Shown here: positions 19,195-27,483 of the stretch, one piece after another
Layout: each line of letters starts with the position of its first letter
Position numbering within the stretch: the stretch's first letter is position 1
From: Streptomyces massasporeus
Lineage (GTDB): Bacteria; Actinomycetota; Actinomycetes; Streptomycetales; Streptomycetaceae
Assembly: GCF_014648995.1 (NCBI RefSeq)
Contig: NZ_BMSE01000009.1
Span: 186,001 to 250,000, forward strand
Reading direction: 5' to 3'
Length of the DNA: 64,000 nucleotides
Position numbers and translations under genes: made by a program
Notes under the pieces: model-generated
What the model was told of the DNA's origin: nothing
What the model saw: only the letters and a program-made list of their open reading frames with translations
The model's database searches: none

Positions 19195-20037
19195 TCACCC
19201 CGCGAACTCGGGCCCGTGCACCACCGCACGGGCCCGGCGGTACCAGCGCCAGGCGATCGTCTTCGGCCCGTCGCGGTACGGCGCGACCCGCGCGCCCGCC
19301 CCCGCCAGCCAGCCCTCGACGTCGGCGACGGTGTGGGTGCGCCGGACGATGAGCCGGGCGATGCGGTACCGCTCGTCGCGGTCGGAGCTGAGCGCGTGCC
19401 GCACCGCGGTCGCCGTCTCGTAGCCCGCCCGGGCCGACATGGCCCGCACCCGGGGGCTGTTGTAGCCGTGCGGATAGGCGAGGTGCCGGATCTCGTGCCC
19501 GAGGGCGTCCTCCAGCACCGCCTTGGAGGTGCGCAGTTCGTACGTCAGGGCCTTGGCGGACAGGGTGTCGAGCTGCGCGTGCGTGACGGTGTGACTGCCG
19601 ATCTCCATGCCGGAACGTTCCAGCTCCGCCGCCCGGGCCAGGGTCATCATCGGGGCGGGCGGCAGCAGACTGCGGCCGCCCGGGGCGATGGCGCCGGTGG
19701 TGAGGTAGGCGGTGGCGGGCAGCCCGCGTGCGGCCAGGACCTCGGCGGTGGGGCCGGGCAGATCGGCGAACCCGTCGTCGAAGGTGAGCAGCACGGGCCG
19801 GGGCGGCAGGGGCGCCCGACCGGCCAGATGATCGGCGACCGTACTGATCGTGACGGGCGTACGCCCGCTGCCGGCGATGACGTCGAGATGCGCCGCGAAC
19901 TGCCGTGGCGTGACCGTGAACTCGGCGATCCACTCCGGCGGGTCGTCCATCACCGCGTGGTAGAGGAAAACGGGGATGGCCGGGGTGCCCGAGGGCGATA
20001 TCGGCCCCTCACCACGGGTACGTGCCGACGTCGTCAT
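19195..20037 (-). CDS. polysaccharide deacetylase (CE4/NodB family)
   Basis: This metal-dependent enzyme removes N- or O-acetyl groups from a glycan. The NodB domain shows motif 1 (LLTFDDGFADLP, catalytic Asp and metal Asp) near residue 83 and motif 2 (IGSHTVTHAQLD, metal histidines) near residue 145, then RHLAYPHGYNS, which fits motif 3. No signal peptide is seen, but an N-terminal PAIPVFLYHAV segment is typical of this family. It follows the GT2 gene with an ATGA overlap, so the two are co-translated and probably modify the same polymer as the neighbouring cluster. Total 280 residues. Confidence 0.9.
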   Translation of the reverse strand: MTTSARTRGEGPISPSGTPAIPVFLYHAVMDDPPEWIAEFTVTPRQFAAHLDVIAGSGRTPVTISTVADHLAGRAPLPPRPVLLTFDDGFADLPGPTAEVLAARGLPATAYLTTGAIAPGGRSLLPPAPMMTLARAAELERSGMEIGSHTVTHAQLDTLSAKALTYELRTSKAVLEDALGHEIRHLAYPHGYNSPRVRAMSARAGYETATAVRHALSSDRDERYRIARLIVRRTHTVADVEGWLAGAGARVAPYRDGPKTIAWRWYRRARAVVHGPEFAG

Positions 20038-21407
20038 CTCGCCCCCTGAGCGGTCTTCGCCCCCTGAGCGGCCTGCTCCCGCAGGGCGGTCTTCGCCCCC
20101 TGAGCGGTCTTCGCCCGCTCAGCTCTCTGCTCCCGAACCGCCGCGCGCAGCGCGTACCGCGCCCGCAGATAGCCGACGGGCCCGTAGACCATCCCCCGGC
20201 GCTGCAACCGCGACAGCCGCCGCGGCCAGGGATGCGTCCGCTCGTCGTGGTCGCCCGGTGCGCCGGTGCCGCCCGCCGCGTCCGTGTCGCGCACGGCCGT
20301 CAGAGTGCGGGCGTGGGCGAGGCCGCGGGGCAGCCTCGCGAGGAACGCCGGCAGCAACGCGGGCCGGTTCACGAGCACCGCGGTGAGGTACGCCGTGAGC
20401 CCGGCGCCGTAGCCGTACGCCTGAGTCTCCAGATCCCGCCAGGTCTCCCGGTGGTGGTGCCACACCAGGGCGTACGGCGTGTAGTGCAGCCGGTGGCCCT
20501 GGGCCAGGACGCGGACGAAGCCGTAGAGGTCGTCGCCGCCCCGGGCCGCCGTGCCGGCCCCGGTGGCCGGGTCGAAACCGCCGACGGAACGCAGCACCGC
20601 CGTGCGGAACGCCATGTTCGCGCCCGAGCCGAACCGCCCGGCCGTGAACGGGAACAGCGGCTCGTCGCCCGGCGGACGCGCCGGGTCGTACGTCCTTGGA
20701 GTGAAGCCTTTCGCGAAGCCGCCGTGGCTCTCCAGCAGCACCTGGGCCGGGGTCGTCAGCCGCGCCGGCAGGATCAGCCCGGTGCCGCACCCGAGTCCGG
20801 CGTCGGCGGCGAAGGGCGCGGTCAGCTCGGTCAGCCAGCGAGGGTCGGTGACCACGTCGTCGTCGGTGAAGGCGACCACCTCGCCGCGCACGGCGTCCAG
20901 CCCGGCGTTGTGGGCGGCTGCGAGCCCCGGAACGGGCTCACAGACGTACCGCACGCGCTCGGCGTACTTCCGCTCGATGAGCTCCCGCGTCTCGTCCGTG
21001 ACCGGCGCGTTGTCGACGACGACGATCTCGAACCGCGGATGGTCCTGCGCCAGCAGCGAGTCCAGCGCCCGGGCCAGCTGCCCGGCCCGCTCCCGGGTCG
21101 CGACGACGACGGTCGTGAACGGCGGCTGACCGGGTCCGCCGAAGACGGCCGGCCCGCACTCCGCCCGCGCCCGCTCCGCCAGCACGGCTTTCGCATCCGC
21201 CCCCTCCGGTACCCGCCCGAGCAGCGTGCCCACGGGCCGGCCGCCCCTCCTGACCAGGACGAACACCTCTCCGTGCGTCACGGGCGGACTCCCCGGGCCG
21301 GGTCTGAGCACCGCCTCGTCACCGTCGAGGTCCAGCTCGGCGACCTGCACCGCTCCGATGTCCAGGAACCGCCGTATCTCCTCCTGCGCACGCGCCGAAC
21401 GGGCCAT
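20034..21407 (-). CDS. family 2 glycosyltransferase
   Basis: This is a GT-A fold sugar transferase acting at the cytoplasmic face. After 100 N-terminal residues of unknown role, the GT2 core begins with FTTVVVATRERAGQLARAL, followed by IVVVDNAP and the metal-binding AFTDDDVVTDPRWL (DDD near residue 193). LRSVGGFDPATGAG and the QGHRLHYTPYALVWHHHRET stretch complete the family pattern. The C-terminus is basic and ends in repeated AQGAKTA units encoded by a DNA repeat. It is downstream of the acyltransferase and overlaps the deacetylase (ATGA). The ATG start has GAGGGGGG upstream. The sugar donor is not evident. Confidence 0.9.
   Translation of the reverse strand: MARSARAQEEIRRFLDIGAVQVAELDLDGDEAVLRPGPGSPPVTHGEVFVLVRRGGRPVGTLLGRVPEGADAKAVLAERARAECGPAVFGGPGQPPFTTVVVATRERAGQLARALDSLLAQDHPRFEIVVVDNAPVTDETRELIERKYAERVRYVCEPVPGLAAAHNAGLDAVRGEVVAFTDDDVVTDPRWLTELTAPFAADAGLGCGTGLILPARLTTPAQVLLESHGGFAKGFTPRTYDPARPPGDEPLFPFTAGRFGSGANMAFRTAVLRSVGGFDPATGAGTAARGGDDLYGFVRVLAQGHRLHYTPYALVWHHHRETWRDLETQAYGYGAGLTAYLTAVLVNRPALLPAFLARLPRGLAHARTLTAVRDTDAAGGTGAPGDHDERTHPWPRRLSRLQRRGMVYGPVGYLRARYALRAAVREQRAERAKTAQGAKTALREQAAQGAKTAQGAR
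20037..20125. repeat. imperfect direct repeats in the 3' end of the GT2 gene
   Basis: The motif cgccccctgagcggtcttcg and close variants recur about four times. They encode the alternating EQAAQGAKTA/AQGAK tail of the glycosyltransferase. Copy number probably differs between strains. Confidence 0.8.
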
Positions 21408-21428
21408 GCGCCCACCCCCCTCGTGAAG

Positions 21429-22514
21429 TCAGGTACGGCGCAGCCGGGCCGCGCCCTTCAGCGTCCGCGCGGCCAGCGACGCGAGCCGAGGCCTGCCGCG
21501 GACGAAGCTGTGCGCGCGGCGTGCCGGCTCGCGGCTCAGCCAGTGCAGTGCCGCGCCCGCCCCCGGACGGGTCACCGCACCCTCGTACACGGGCAGTTCG
21601 CCCGTCTTCAGCGCGTCCTTGTACTCGGCCGCGCCCCTCCCCAGGTCGAGCGTGCCGATCCCTTCGGCGGCCGCCGCCTCGGCCATCCGCAGGTGCAGCA
21701 CCAGACCCGGTGAGAACTTCGCGAACTCCGGGTCGTAGGCCGGGAACCAGCAGGCCAGCACCGAGGCCGAACGCAGCCCGAAGTGCGCGGCGACGGGCCG
21801 CTCACCGGCGTACAGCACGGACAGCGTGCCGCTGCACTCCGGCGCCCGGGTCCCGGCCAGCTGCCCGACGAGCCGGGTGATCCACTCCTGGGCGAACCGG
21901 TCCCGGCGGCCGGTCCTGCGGTACTGCGCGGACTTCCACTCCATGAGCGTGCGCAGCGCGGCCGGATCGCGTTCGTCGAACACGAAGCGCAGTTCGCCGG
22001 CCTGCCGGCCCAGCCTGCGCTCCTTGGCCAGCGTGGTCTTCAGGAACTTCGGCGACTGCGCACGCAGCACCGACTCGTAGGTCTCGTAGCCCTTCTCCAC
22101 GTCGATGACGTAGGTGGCGTACTCCTCGGCCGCGTACCGGACGAACAGCCGCTGCTCGGCCTCCAGATTGTCGAAGGCGAAGCTCGACAGCGAGCAGGCC
22201 CTCAGCAGTTCGCCCGTCTCCAGGTCGAGGCCGGGCCGCAGGATCGCGCCCTGCGCGTCCGAGACGCCGAGCCCGATCGCCCGGCCCTGGCCCCACCGGC
22301 CCCGCTCGTAGGGCAGGAAGCCGGCCGGCTCCGGCCCCTCGTACACCACGGCCACCCGGGCCCCGGGCCTGACCCGGCCGACGGCTTCGGTGAACTCCGG
22401 CTCCATGAAAGGGTTGCGCGGTGCCTCCGAGGCGGCGCGCAGCGCACGCCAGCGCTCCCTCTCCCCTTCGCCGAGCTCCCCGGGCCCAGCCACGCGAATG
22501 CGCCCACTGCTCAA
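21429..22514 (-). CDS. GNAT/FemAB-like acyltransferase (BcsL/CelD type)
   Basis: This is a cytoplasmic acyltransferase of the Acetyltransf_6 type found in many exopolysaccharide loci. It has two GNAT-like halves. The second contains GTLSVLYAGERPVAAHFGLRS and LDLGRGAAEYKDALKTGELP, the usual signature. It would transfer an acyl or aminoacyl group to a sugar or precursor. The start is uncertain: the frame is open to a TTG at 22604. TTG 22514 after a GGGGGG stretch or GTG 22493 both give a normal N-terminus (RIRVAGPGELGEG). The gene leads the minus-strand group acyltransferase-GT2-deacetylase, which converges on the plus-strand polysaccharide genes. Confidence 0.8.
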   Translation of the reverse strand: MSSGRIRVAGPGELGEGERERWRALRAASEAPRNPFMEPEFTEAVGRVRPGARVAVVYEGPEPAGFLPYERGRWGQGRAIGLGVSDAQGAILRPGLDLETGELLRACSLSSFAFDNLEAEQRLFVRYAAEEYATYVIDVEKGYETYESVLRAQSPKFLKTTLAKERRLGRQAGELRFVFDERDPAALRTLMEWKSAQYRRTGRRDRFAQEWITRLVGQLAGTRAPECSGTLSVLYAGERPVAAHFGLRSASVLACWFPAYDPEFAKFSPGLVLHLRMAEAAAAEGIGTLDLGRGAAEYKDALKTGELPVYEGAVTRPGAGAALHWLSREPARRAHSFVRGRPRLASLAARTLKGAARLRRT

Positions 22515-22649
22515 CCCGACCCCCCGATCAAGTCCCCCCTGGACACTTGGAAGGTACCGCTCTATGCGGCCCCACGGGTAGGTAGCGGAGCATGTTGTTG
22601 CCAACTGGTGCAGAGGCCTTCAACCGGGCAATCGGCATCCACCGTGCGA

Positions 22650-22679
22650 TGAAACGAAGGGCCGCACTGTCCGTATTCT
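22650..22679 (+). promoter_or_regulatory. predicted promoter giving a leaderless HAD transcript
   Basis: A -10 hexamer tattct (22674-22679) lies 6 nt from the ATG at 22686, with tgaaac (22650-22655) 18 bp upstream as a weak -35. Transcription would begin at or next to the start codon. No ribosome site precedes that ATG, which agrees. Confidence 0.5.
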
Positions 22680-22685
22680 CTGATC

Positions 22686-23534
22686 ATGGCCGCACCCCTC
22701 GCATATTCACTCATCGCCACCGACCTGGACGGGACGCTGCTGCGCGGCGACGACACCCTCTCCGACCGGTCCCTCGCCGCGCTCGCGCGGGTGGCGGAGA
22801 CCGGTGCCCAGCACCTCGTGGTGACGGGCCGGCCGGCGCCGAGAGTGCGGCCGCTCCTGGACGACCTCGGCGCGACGGGGCTCGCGGTGTGCGGGCAGGG
22901 CGCTCAGGTGTACGACGCCGGCGCGGACCGGCTGCTGTGGTCCATCACCCTGGACCGGGAGCTGGCCGAGACCGCCCTCGGCAAGATCGAGGCCGAGGTG
23001 GGGCAGGTGTACGCGGCGGTCGACCAGGACGGGGTCGACGGGCTCACGCTGATCGAGCCGGGGTATCTGATGCCGCACCCGACCCTGCCCGCCGTGCGGG
23101 TCGACCGGCGCGAGGAGCTGTGGGGCGAGCCCATCAGCAAGGTGCTGCTGCGCCATCCCCATCTGTCGGACGACGAGTTGGCGGCGACGGCCCGCTCGGT
23201 GGTCGGCTCGCTGGCGACGGTGACGATGTCGGGGCCCGGCACGGTCGAGCTCCAGCCGTGCGGGATCACCAAGGCCACGGGTCTGGCGCTGGCCGCCGAG
23301 CATCTGGGGCTGCGGCCGGCCGACACCATCGCCTTCGGCGACATGCCCAACGACATCCCGATGTTCGACTGGGCCGGCCACGGCGTCGCGATGGCCAACG
23401 CCCATCCCGAACTCAAGGCCGTGGCCGACGAGGTCACCCTGTCGAACGAGGACGACGGCATCGCCGTCGTCCTCGAGCGACTGCTGGGCGGTACGGCTCA
23501 GTACGGGCCGTTGACGTTGTCGATCGAGCCGTAG
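22686..23534 (+). CDS. HAD-superfamily phosphatase (Cof/IIB type)
   Basis: This is a Mg-dependent phosphohydrolase of the Cof-like class, with 282 residues and a cytoplasmic location. Motif I is IATDLDGTLL (nucleophile Asp near residue 12), motif II is LVVTGRP, motif III is the Lys in GITKATGLAL, and motif IV is IAFGDMPNDIPMFD (metal-binding aspartates). Members dephosphorylate sugar phosphates, FMN or pyridoxal phosphate; the substrate cannot be read from the sequence. No Shine-Dalgarno is visible and a -10 lies right before the ATG, so translation is probably leaderless. The last 37 bp overlap the end of the convergent LysM gene. Confidence 0.92.
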   Translation: MAAPLAYSLIATDLDGTLLRGDDTLSDRSLAALARVAETGAQHLVVTGRPAPRVRPLLDDLGATGLAVCGQGAQVYDAGADRLLWSITLDRELAETALGKIEAEVGQVYAAVDQDGVDGLTLIEPGYLMPHPTLPAVRVDRREELWGEPISKVLLRHPHLSDDELAATARSVVGSLATVTMSGPGTVELQPCGITKATGLALAAEHLGLRPADTIAFGDMPNDIPMFDWAGHGVAMANAHPELKAVADEVTLSNEDDGIAVVLERLLGGTAQYGPLTLSIEP

Positions 23535-24277
23535 CGGTCGGCCGCGTAGTTGCAGGCCGCCGTGATGTTGGCGACCGGGTCGTACGGGTCGAAGGAGGTG
23601 CCGTCCACGTGGTAGGCGGCGAACGTCGGGTCGATCACCTGGAGCAGGCCCTTGGACGGGGTGCCCGCGACGGCGTTGGAGTCCCAGTTGTTGATGGCCT
23701 GGGGGTTGCCGGACGACTCGCGCATGATGTTGCGGTAGATGCCGTCGTAGGAGCCCGGGATCCCCTTCTGCGCCATGATGTCCAGCGACTCGCGGATCCA
23801 CCCGTCGAGGTTGTTCGCGTAGGTCTTCGCGGACGCCTGGGTGGCCTGGGCGACACCGCCGGCGGGCTTGGCGGCCGGCTTGGCGGGGGCGGACGACGTG
23901 GTCGCCGTCTTCTTCGCCGCGTCCGTCTTGGTGGTCTTCACCGTCAGCTTCAGACCCGGGTGGATCAGCTTCGGGTTGTCGCCGACGGCAGCGCGGTTGT
24001 CCTTGTAGAGCTGCTTCCAGCCGCCCGAGACGTCGTACTTGTCCGCGATGCGGGCGAGCGAGTCGCCCTTGACCACGGTGTACGTGAGGGACTTGGCGGG
24101 CTGGGCCGCCCGCGGCACGGACTGTGCTGCGGCGGGTGCGCTCTGGGGCTCGGCGGCGCTCGCGTGGGTGGCGCCGAGAAGCGGAAGGGTGAGTGCTGCT
24201 CCGCCGGTACCGGCGGCGATGATGCCTCGGGTCAGCGGGTTGGTTCTGGGGCGACGGTGCTTGCCTCGTGCGGCCAT
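23498..24277 (-). CDS. secreted LysM / transglycosylase-like cell-wall protein
   Basis: This is a secreted peptidoglycan-associated protein, probably a lytic transglycosylase of the resuscitation/SLT-like group. The signal peptide ends near THASAAE (residue 42). A LysM domain (LTYTVVKGDSLARIADKYDV to IHPGLKLTV) covers about residues 63-113 and would bind glycan. An Ala/Lys/Pro linker follows. The C-terminal 105 residues (IMAQKGIPGSYDGIYRNIMR, ESSGNPQAINNWDSNA, SKGLLQVIDPTFAAYH) are SLT-like, with Glu in MRESSGNP as candidate catalytic acid. The leader contains a c-di-AMP riboswitch, the known arrangement for several Streptomyces cell-wall hydrolase genes. Confidence 0.92.
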   Translation of the reverse strand: MAARGKHRRPRTNPLTRGIIAAGTGGAALTLPLLGATHASAAEPQSAPAAAQSVPRAAQPAKSLTYTVVKGDSLARIADKYDVSGGWKQLYKDNRAAVGDNPKLIHPGLKLTVKTTKTDAAKKTATTSSAPAKPAAKPAGGVAQATQASAKTYANNLDGWIRESLDIMAQKGIPGSYDGIYRNIMRESSGNPQAINNWDSNAVAGTPSKGLLQVIDPTFAAYHVDGTSFDPYDPVANITAACNYAADRYGSIDNVNGPY

Positions 24278-24293
24278 GGCGATGTTCCTCTCC

Positions 24294-24440
24294 GGCGCCT
24301 GCGAGGTGAGCTGTCGGGTTCGGGCCGGGAGGTGCCCGGCCGCGTACGGCGCTGTGTGCCGTGCGCGGCTTCACCCCGAGCCGTGCCGCTGTGCGGACCG
24401 GCGACTTACCTGGGTCCCCCGCTCCTGCCCTGCGTGAGTG
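24294..24440 (-). promoter_or_regulatory. c-di-AMP riboswitch (ydaO-yuaA class)
   Basis: The minus-strand leader of the LysM gene carries the conserved blocks of the ydaO class in order: GGGGGACCCA (24420-24411), GGGGTGAA (24377-24370), CCCGAACCCGACAGCT (24324-24309) and ACCTCGCAGGCGC (24307-24295), then the start codon 18 nt later. In actinobacteria this class binds c-di-AMP and switches cell-wall hydrolase genes off at high ligand level. The outer boundaries are approximate. Confidence 0.92.
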
Positions 24441-24500
24441 AGTCGGTTCCGTGGGAAGTCCGGGCGGCGGCAGGATTAGGCGTCCGCCGGACAGGGCCGG

Positions 24501-24530
24501 AACGTATGCGAGAGCACATGTCGGGAACAA
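24501..24530 (-). promoter_or_regulatory. possible promoter of the riboswitch transcript
   Basis: On the minus strand TTGTTC (24530-24525) and TACGTT (24506-24501) are 18 bp apart and lie about 60 bp upstream of the aptamer. The match is moderate and untested. Confidence 0.35.
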
Positions 24531-24958
24531 GCACCTCAGTCACATATCGCGCGGTTGACCTTGGTCGGGGGTGTTTGGGCCGCTTGATCCTTTGCGGGAG
24601 CCAAGGCTCAACTGGCTTTCAGGGGAAGGCGTTAGGGGCCGCTGTCGCGGGGAGGGGAAAAGCGGAAGGAGTGATTCAACTCACTGATCACGAGTTCGTA
24701 GGGCAATTTCCGCCAAGGGGAATTCGCCGACTCATCACGGCAAATCGTGCATAACTCGCTACCCCTGGGTAAGTCGATAAATATCTGTTCTTATGGGTTG
24801 ATCGAAAACATAACGGTCGTGATCGGATACCACCCGGCCTGTAGCCATGGGTGCTGGCGGTGATCGAAACGTGACCGGATACGCTGACTCGAGTGAGGGC
24901 AGCGACCTATCGACAATCCGCGTAACCACCGGCAGACACAGCAGACAGGAGACCCCTC

Positions 24959-25969
24959 GTGACCGACGTCGGGCCGTTCGGGCTGAGCGTGCGGGACCAG
25001 GCTCTGGAAGCCGATGTCCAGGCCGGATTGGCGGCTGTCGAGGAAGGCTTGCTCGAGGCCACCAAGAGTGAGGTGCCCTTCATCACGGAGGCCGCCCAGC
25101 ATCTGGTCCGGGCCGGCGGCAAGCGGTTCCGCCCGCTGCTCGTGATGCTCGCCGCCCAGTTCGGGGACCGTCACGCGCCCGGCATCGTGCCGTCGGCCGT
25201 CGTCGTGGAGCTGACCCACCTCGCCACGCTCTACCACGACGACGTCATGGACGAGGCCGCCGTGCGCCGCGGCGTCGCGAGCGCGAACACCCGCTGGGGC
25301 AACTCCGTCGCGGTCCTCACCGGCGACTTCCTCTTCGCCCGCGCCTCGCACATCCTGGCCGACCTCGGCCCGGAGGCCGTGCGGGTGCAGGCCGAGGCGT
25401 TCGAGCGGCTGGTGACCGGCCAGATCCTGGAGACGGCCGGACCGCAGGACGGCCGCGACCCCGTCGAGCACTACCTGGACGTGCTGGGCGGCAAGACCGG
25501 CTCGCTCGTCGCGGTGTCGTGCCGGTTCGGCGCGATGATGTCCGGCGCCGACGAGACGGTCGTGGACGTCCTGACCCAGTACGGCGAGCGGCTCGGCGTC
25601 GCCTTCCAGCTCGCGGACGACGTCCTGGACATCGCCTCCGACTCCCACGAGTCCGGCAAGACCCCCGGCACCGACCTGCGCGAGGGCATCCCCACGCTGC
25701 CGGTGCTGCGGCTGCGCGAGCGGGCGGCCCGGCTCGGGCTCGCCGAGGACATCGCCCTGTGCGAGCTGCTCGACTCCGACCTCACCGACGACGCACGGCA
25801 TGCCGAGGCCCTGCGCCTGCTGCGGGCCCACCCGGCGCTGGAGCAGGCCCGGCAGGACACCGTCCGCTACACCCAGGACGCCCGTTCGGCGCTGGCACCG
25901 CTGCCGGAGTGCACCGCGAAGGCGGCGCTCCTGGAGCTGTGCGACGCGGTGGTGCACCGGGCCGGCTAG
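24959..25969 (+). CDS. polyprenyl diphosphate synthase
   Basis: This trans-type prenyltransferase condenses isopentenyl diphosphate units into a long chain, probably the side chain of menaquinone in this quinone-dependent organism. The first aspartate-rich motif is LYHDDVMDEA (DDxxD, near residue 101) and the second is ADDVLDIASD (near residue 220). GGKRFRPLL near the N-terminus contacts the diphosphate, and GNSVAVLTGDFLF follows FARM. With 336 residues it matches octa- to decaprenyl synthases; product length cannot be fixed by eye. GTG 24959 has AGGAG 8 nt upstream. A terminator follows directly, so the gene is probably transcribed alone. Confidence 0.93.
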   Translation: MTDVGPFGLSVRDQALEADVQAGLAAVEEGLLEATKSEVPFITEAAQHLVRAGGKRFRPLLVMLAAQFGDRHAPGIVPSAVVVELTHLATLYHDDVMDEAAVRRGVASANTRWGNSVAVLTGDFLFARASHILADLGPEAVRVQAEAFERLVTGQILETAGPQDGRDPVEHYLDVLGGKTGSLVAVSCRFGAMMSGADETVVDVLTQYGERLGVAFQLADDVLDIASDSHESGKTPGTDLREGIPTLPVLRLRERAARLGLAEDIALCELLDSDLTDDARHAEALRLLRAHPALEQARQDTVRYTQDARSALAPLPECTAKAALLELCDAVVHRAG

Positions 25970-25974
25970 CACGT

Positions 25975-26006
25975 CTCCCCCGTACGACCCCTACGGGTCG
26001 GGGGAG
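25975..26006 (+). terminator. terminator hairpin after the polyprenyl synthase gene
   Basis: The sequence can pair ctccccc with gggggag and gacc(c) with (g)ggtc around a ctac loop, with a gtac bulge in the left arm. It starts 6 bp after the stop codon and has no T-run. Confidence 0.55.
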
Positions 26007-26200
26007 AAGCCGCCCCTCCGTGTCATACCCCAGCAGTACACGGAGTTGAGCCCGGGGTCTGACGTATCTCCCTGGCCGATTTGGTCAGATGGTGACCACG
26101 GAAAACACCACTCCTCACCTGTTCGGGTGAGAATGGCGGCTCAGGGACGAGTGCGTGCACGACACGGACAGCCGCCGCCGACCACGGAGGTAGGGCACAC

Positions 26201-27442
26201 ATGGCACCGTACGCATCCGACGACAGCACGACCGCCGGGGAGGTCGACGAGCAGCGCTCCGGGCGGCGCAAAGCCGCGCGGTACGTCGTCCCGGTCACGG
26301 TGATAGGGGTGGCGGCCGCGACGATCGGGCTGGTCCCCGCACTCGCCGACTCCGGTGACCCCGACCTCCCGAAGATCACCGCACAGCAGCTCATCGAGAA
26401 GATCGCCGAGTCGGACGTCCAGCAGCTGTCCGGGACGGTGAAGATCAGCACCGACCTCGGCCTGCCGAACCTCGGCGGCCTGGAGTCCGGCCTGCTGTCC
26501 GGCGCCGCGGGCCAGGGCGAGGGCGGCTCCTCCGCCGACCCGACGGCCAAGCTCACCGAACTCGCCTCCGGCACGCACACCCTGCGCGTCGCCGCCGACG
26601 GCCCCGACCGGCAGAAGCTGTCGCTGCTGGAGAACGCCGCCGAGTACAGCATCATCCACAACGGCAAGGACGTCTGGGGCTACGACAGCAAGTCCAACGA
26701 GGTCTACCACGGCACCTCTTCGAAGAGCCCGGAGCACGGCAAGGACCAGCAGCCGCCGGCCACGCCGAAGGACTTCGCCGAGGAGGCCCTGAAGGCGGTC
26801 GACGACACGACCTCCGTGACCGTCGACGGCACCGCCCAGGTCGCCGGCCGGGACGCCTACAAGCTCGTCGTCAAGCCGAAGCAGTCCGGCTCGACGGTCG
26901 GCGCGATCAGTGTCGCCGTGGACGCGAAGACCGGCATGCCGCTGAAGTTCACCCTGACCCCGGCGAGCGGCGGCGCGGCCGTGATCGACGTCGGCTTCAC
27001 GAAGGTCGACTTCGCCAAGCCGGCCGCCTCCACCTTCGACTTCACCCCGCCCAAGGGCGCGAAGGTCACCGAGGACAAGGACGCCGGCAAGGACTCGGAG
27101 AAGGCCCCCGGCACGACCTTCGACAAGGGCGGAGCGCGCGAACACGTCCCGAAGGCCGGGGAGGACTTCGGCAAGGGCCTCGACGGCATGAAGACCATCG
27201 GCGAGGGCTGGAACGCCATCGCCACCTTCGACACCGGCGGCGAGGGCGTGCCCTCCGGCGGTGCCGGCGGCGACCTCGGCGGCTTCATGGACTCGCTCGG
27301 CGACAAGGTCCATGGCGAGTTCGGCTCGGGCACGGTCTTCTCGACCCGCCTGGTCAACGCCCTCGTCACCGACGACGGCAAGGTCTACGCCGGCCTGGTC
27401 ACCAAGGACGCGCTCGTGAAGGCGGCCGACGCCGGGAAGTAG
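26201..27442 (+). CDS. membrane-anchored LolA-like / DUF2092-type protein
   Basis: This extracytoplasmic protein has an N-terminal anchor or signal (KAARYVVPVTVIGVAAATIG, residues about 27-46) after a charged stretch. The rest resembles the LolA-like fold that binds lipids or lipoproteins: TAQQLIEKIAESDVQQLSGT at the start, then repeated beta-strand segments (DVWGYDSKSNEVYHGT, VTVDGTAQVAGRDAYKLVVK, KTGMPLKFTLTP, FDFTPPKGAKV). A Gly-rich segment with KTIGEGWNAIATF closes it. A good GGAGG ribosome site precedes the ATG. It lies 41 bp upstream of an ABC exporter pair and is probably co-transcribed. Its exact role is not known to me. Confidence 0.8.
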   Translation: MAPYASDDSTTAGEVDEQRSGRRKAARYVVPVTVIGVAAATIGLVPALADSGDPDLPKITAQQLIEKIAESDVQQLSGTVKISTDLGLPNLGGLESGLLSGAAGQGEGGSSADPTAKLTELASGTHTLRVAADGPDRQKLSLLENAAEYSIIHNGKDVWGYDSKSNEVYHGTSSKSPEHGKDQQPPATPKDFAEEALKAVDDTTSVTVDGTAQVAGRDAYKLVVKPKQSGSTVGAISVAVDAKTGMPLKFTLTPASGGAAVIDVGFTKVDFAKPAASTFDFTPPKGAKVTEDKDAGKDSEKAPGTTFDKGGAREHVPKAGEDFGKGLDGMKTIGEGWNAIATFDTGGEGVPSGGAGGDLGGFMDSLGDKVHGEFGSGTVFSTRLVNALVTDDGKVYAGLVTKDALVKAADAGK

Positions 27443-27483
27443 GTCCCGTAGGCGTACGGGACGTCGAGAGAACGAGGAAGCCG

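Larger units (their letters stand above)
24278..24958. other. intergenic region with riboswitch leader and AT-rich promoter island
   Basis: This 681-bp gap lies between divergent genes. The left part is the minus-strand riboswitch leader and its probable promoter. The right part (about 24690-24830) is unusually AT-rich for this genome. It contains agtga-ttcaac-tcact (near 24670) and two related segments (gatcgaaaacataacggtcg near 24799 and gatcgaaacgtgaccggata near 24860) just upstream of the polyprenyl synthase gene. No gene is seen. Confidence 0.75.

Noticed and set aside
24780..24800. WhiG-type developmental promoter (gtcgataa)
   Set aside because: The -10-like element is close to consensus, but the nearest taac is 17 bp away rather than 15 and the match is partial.
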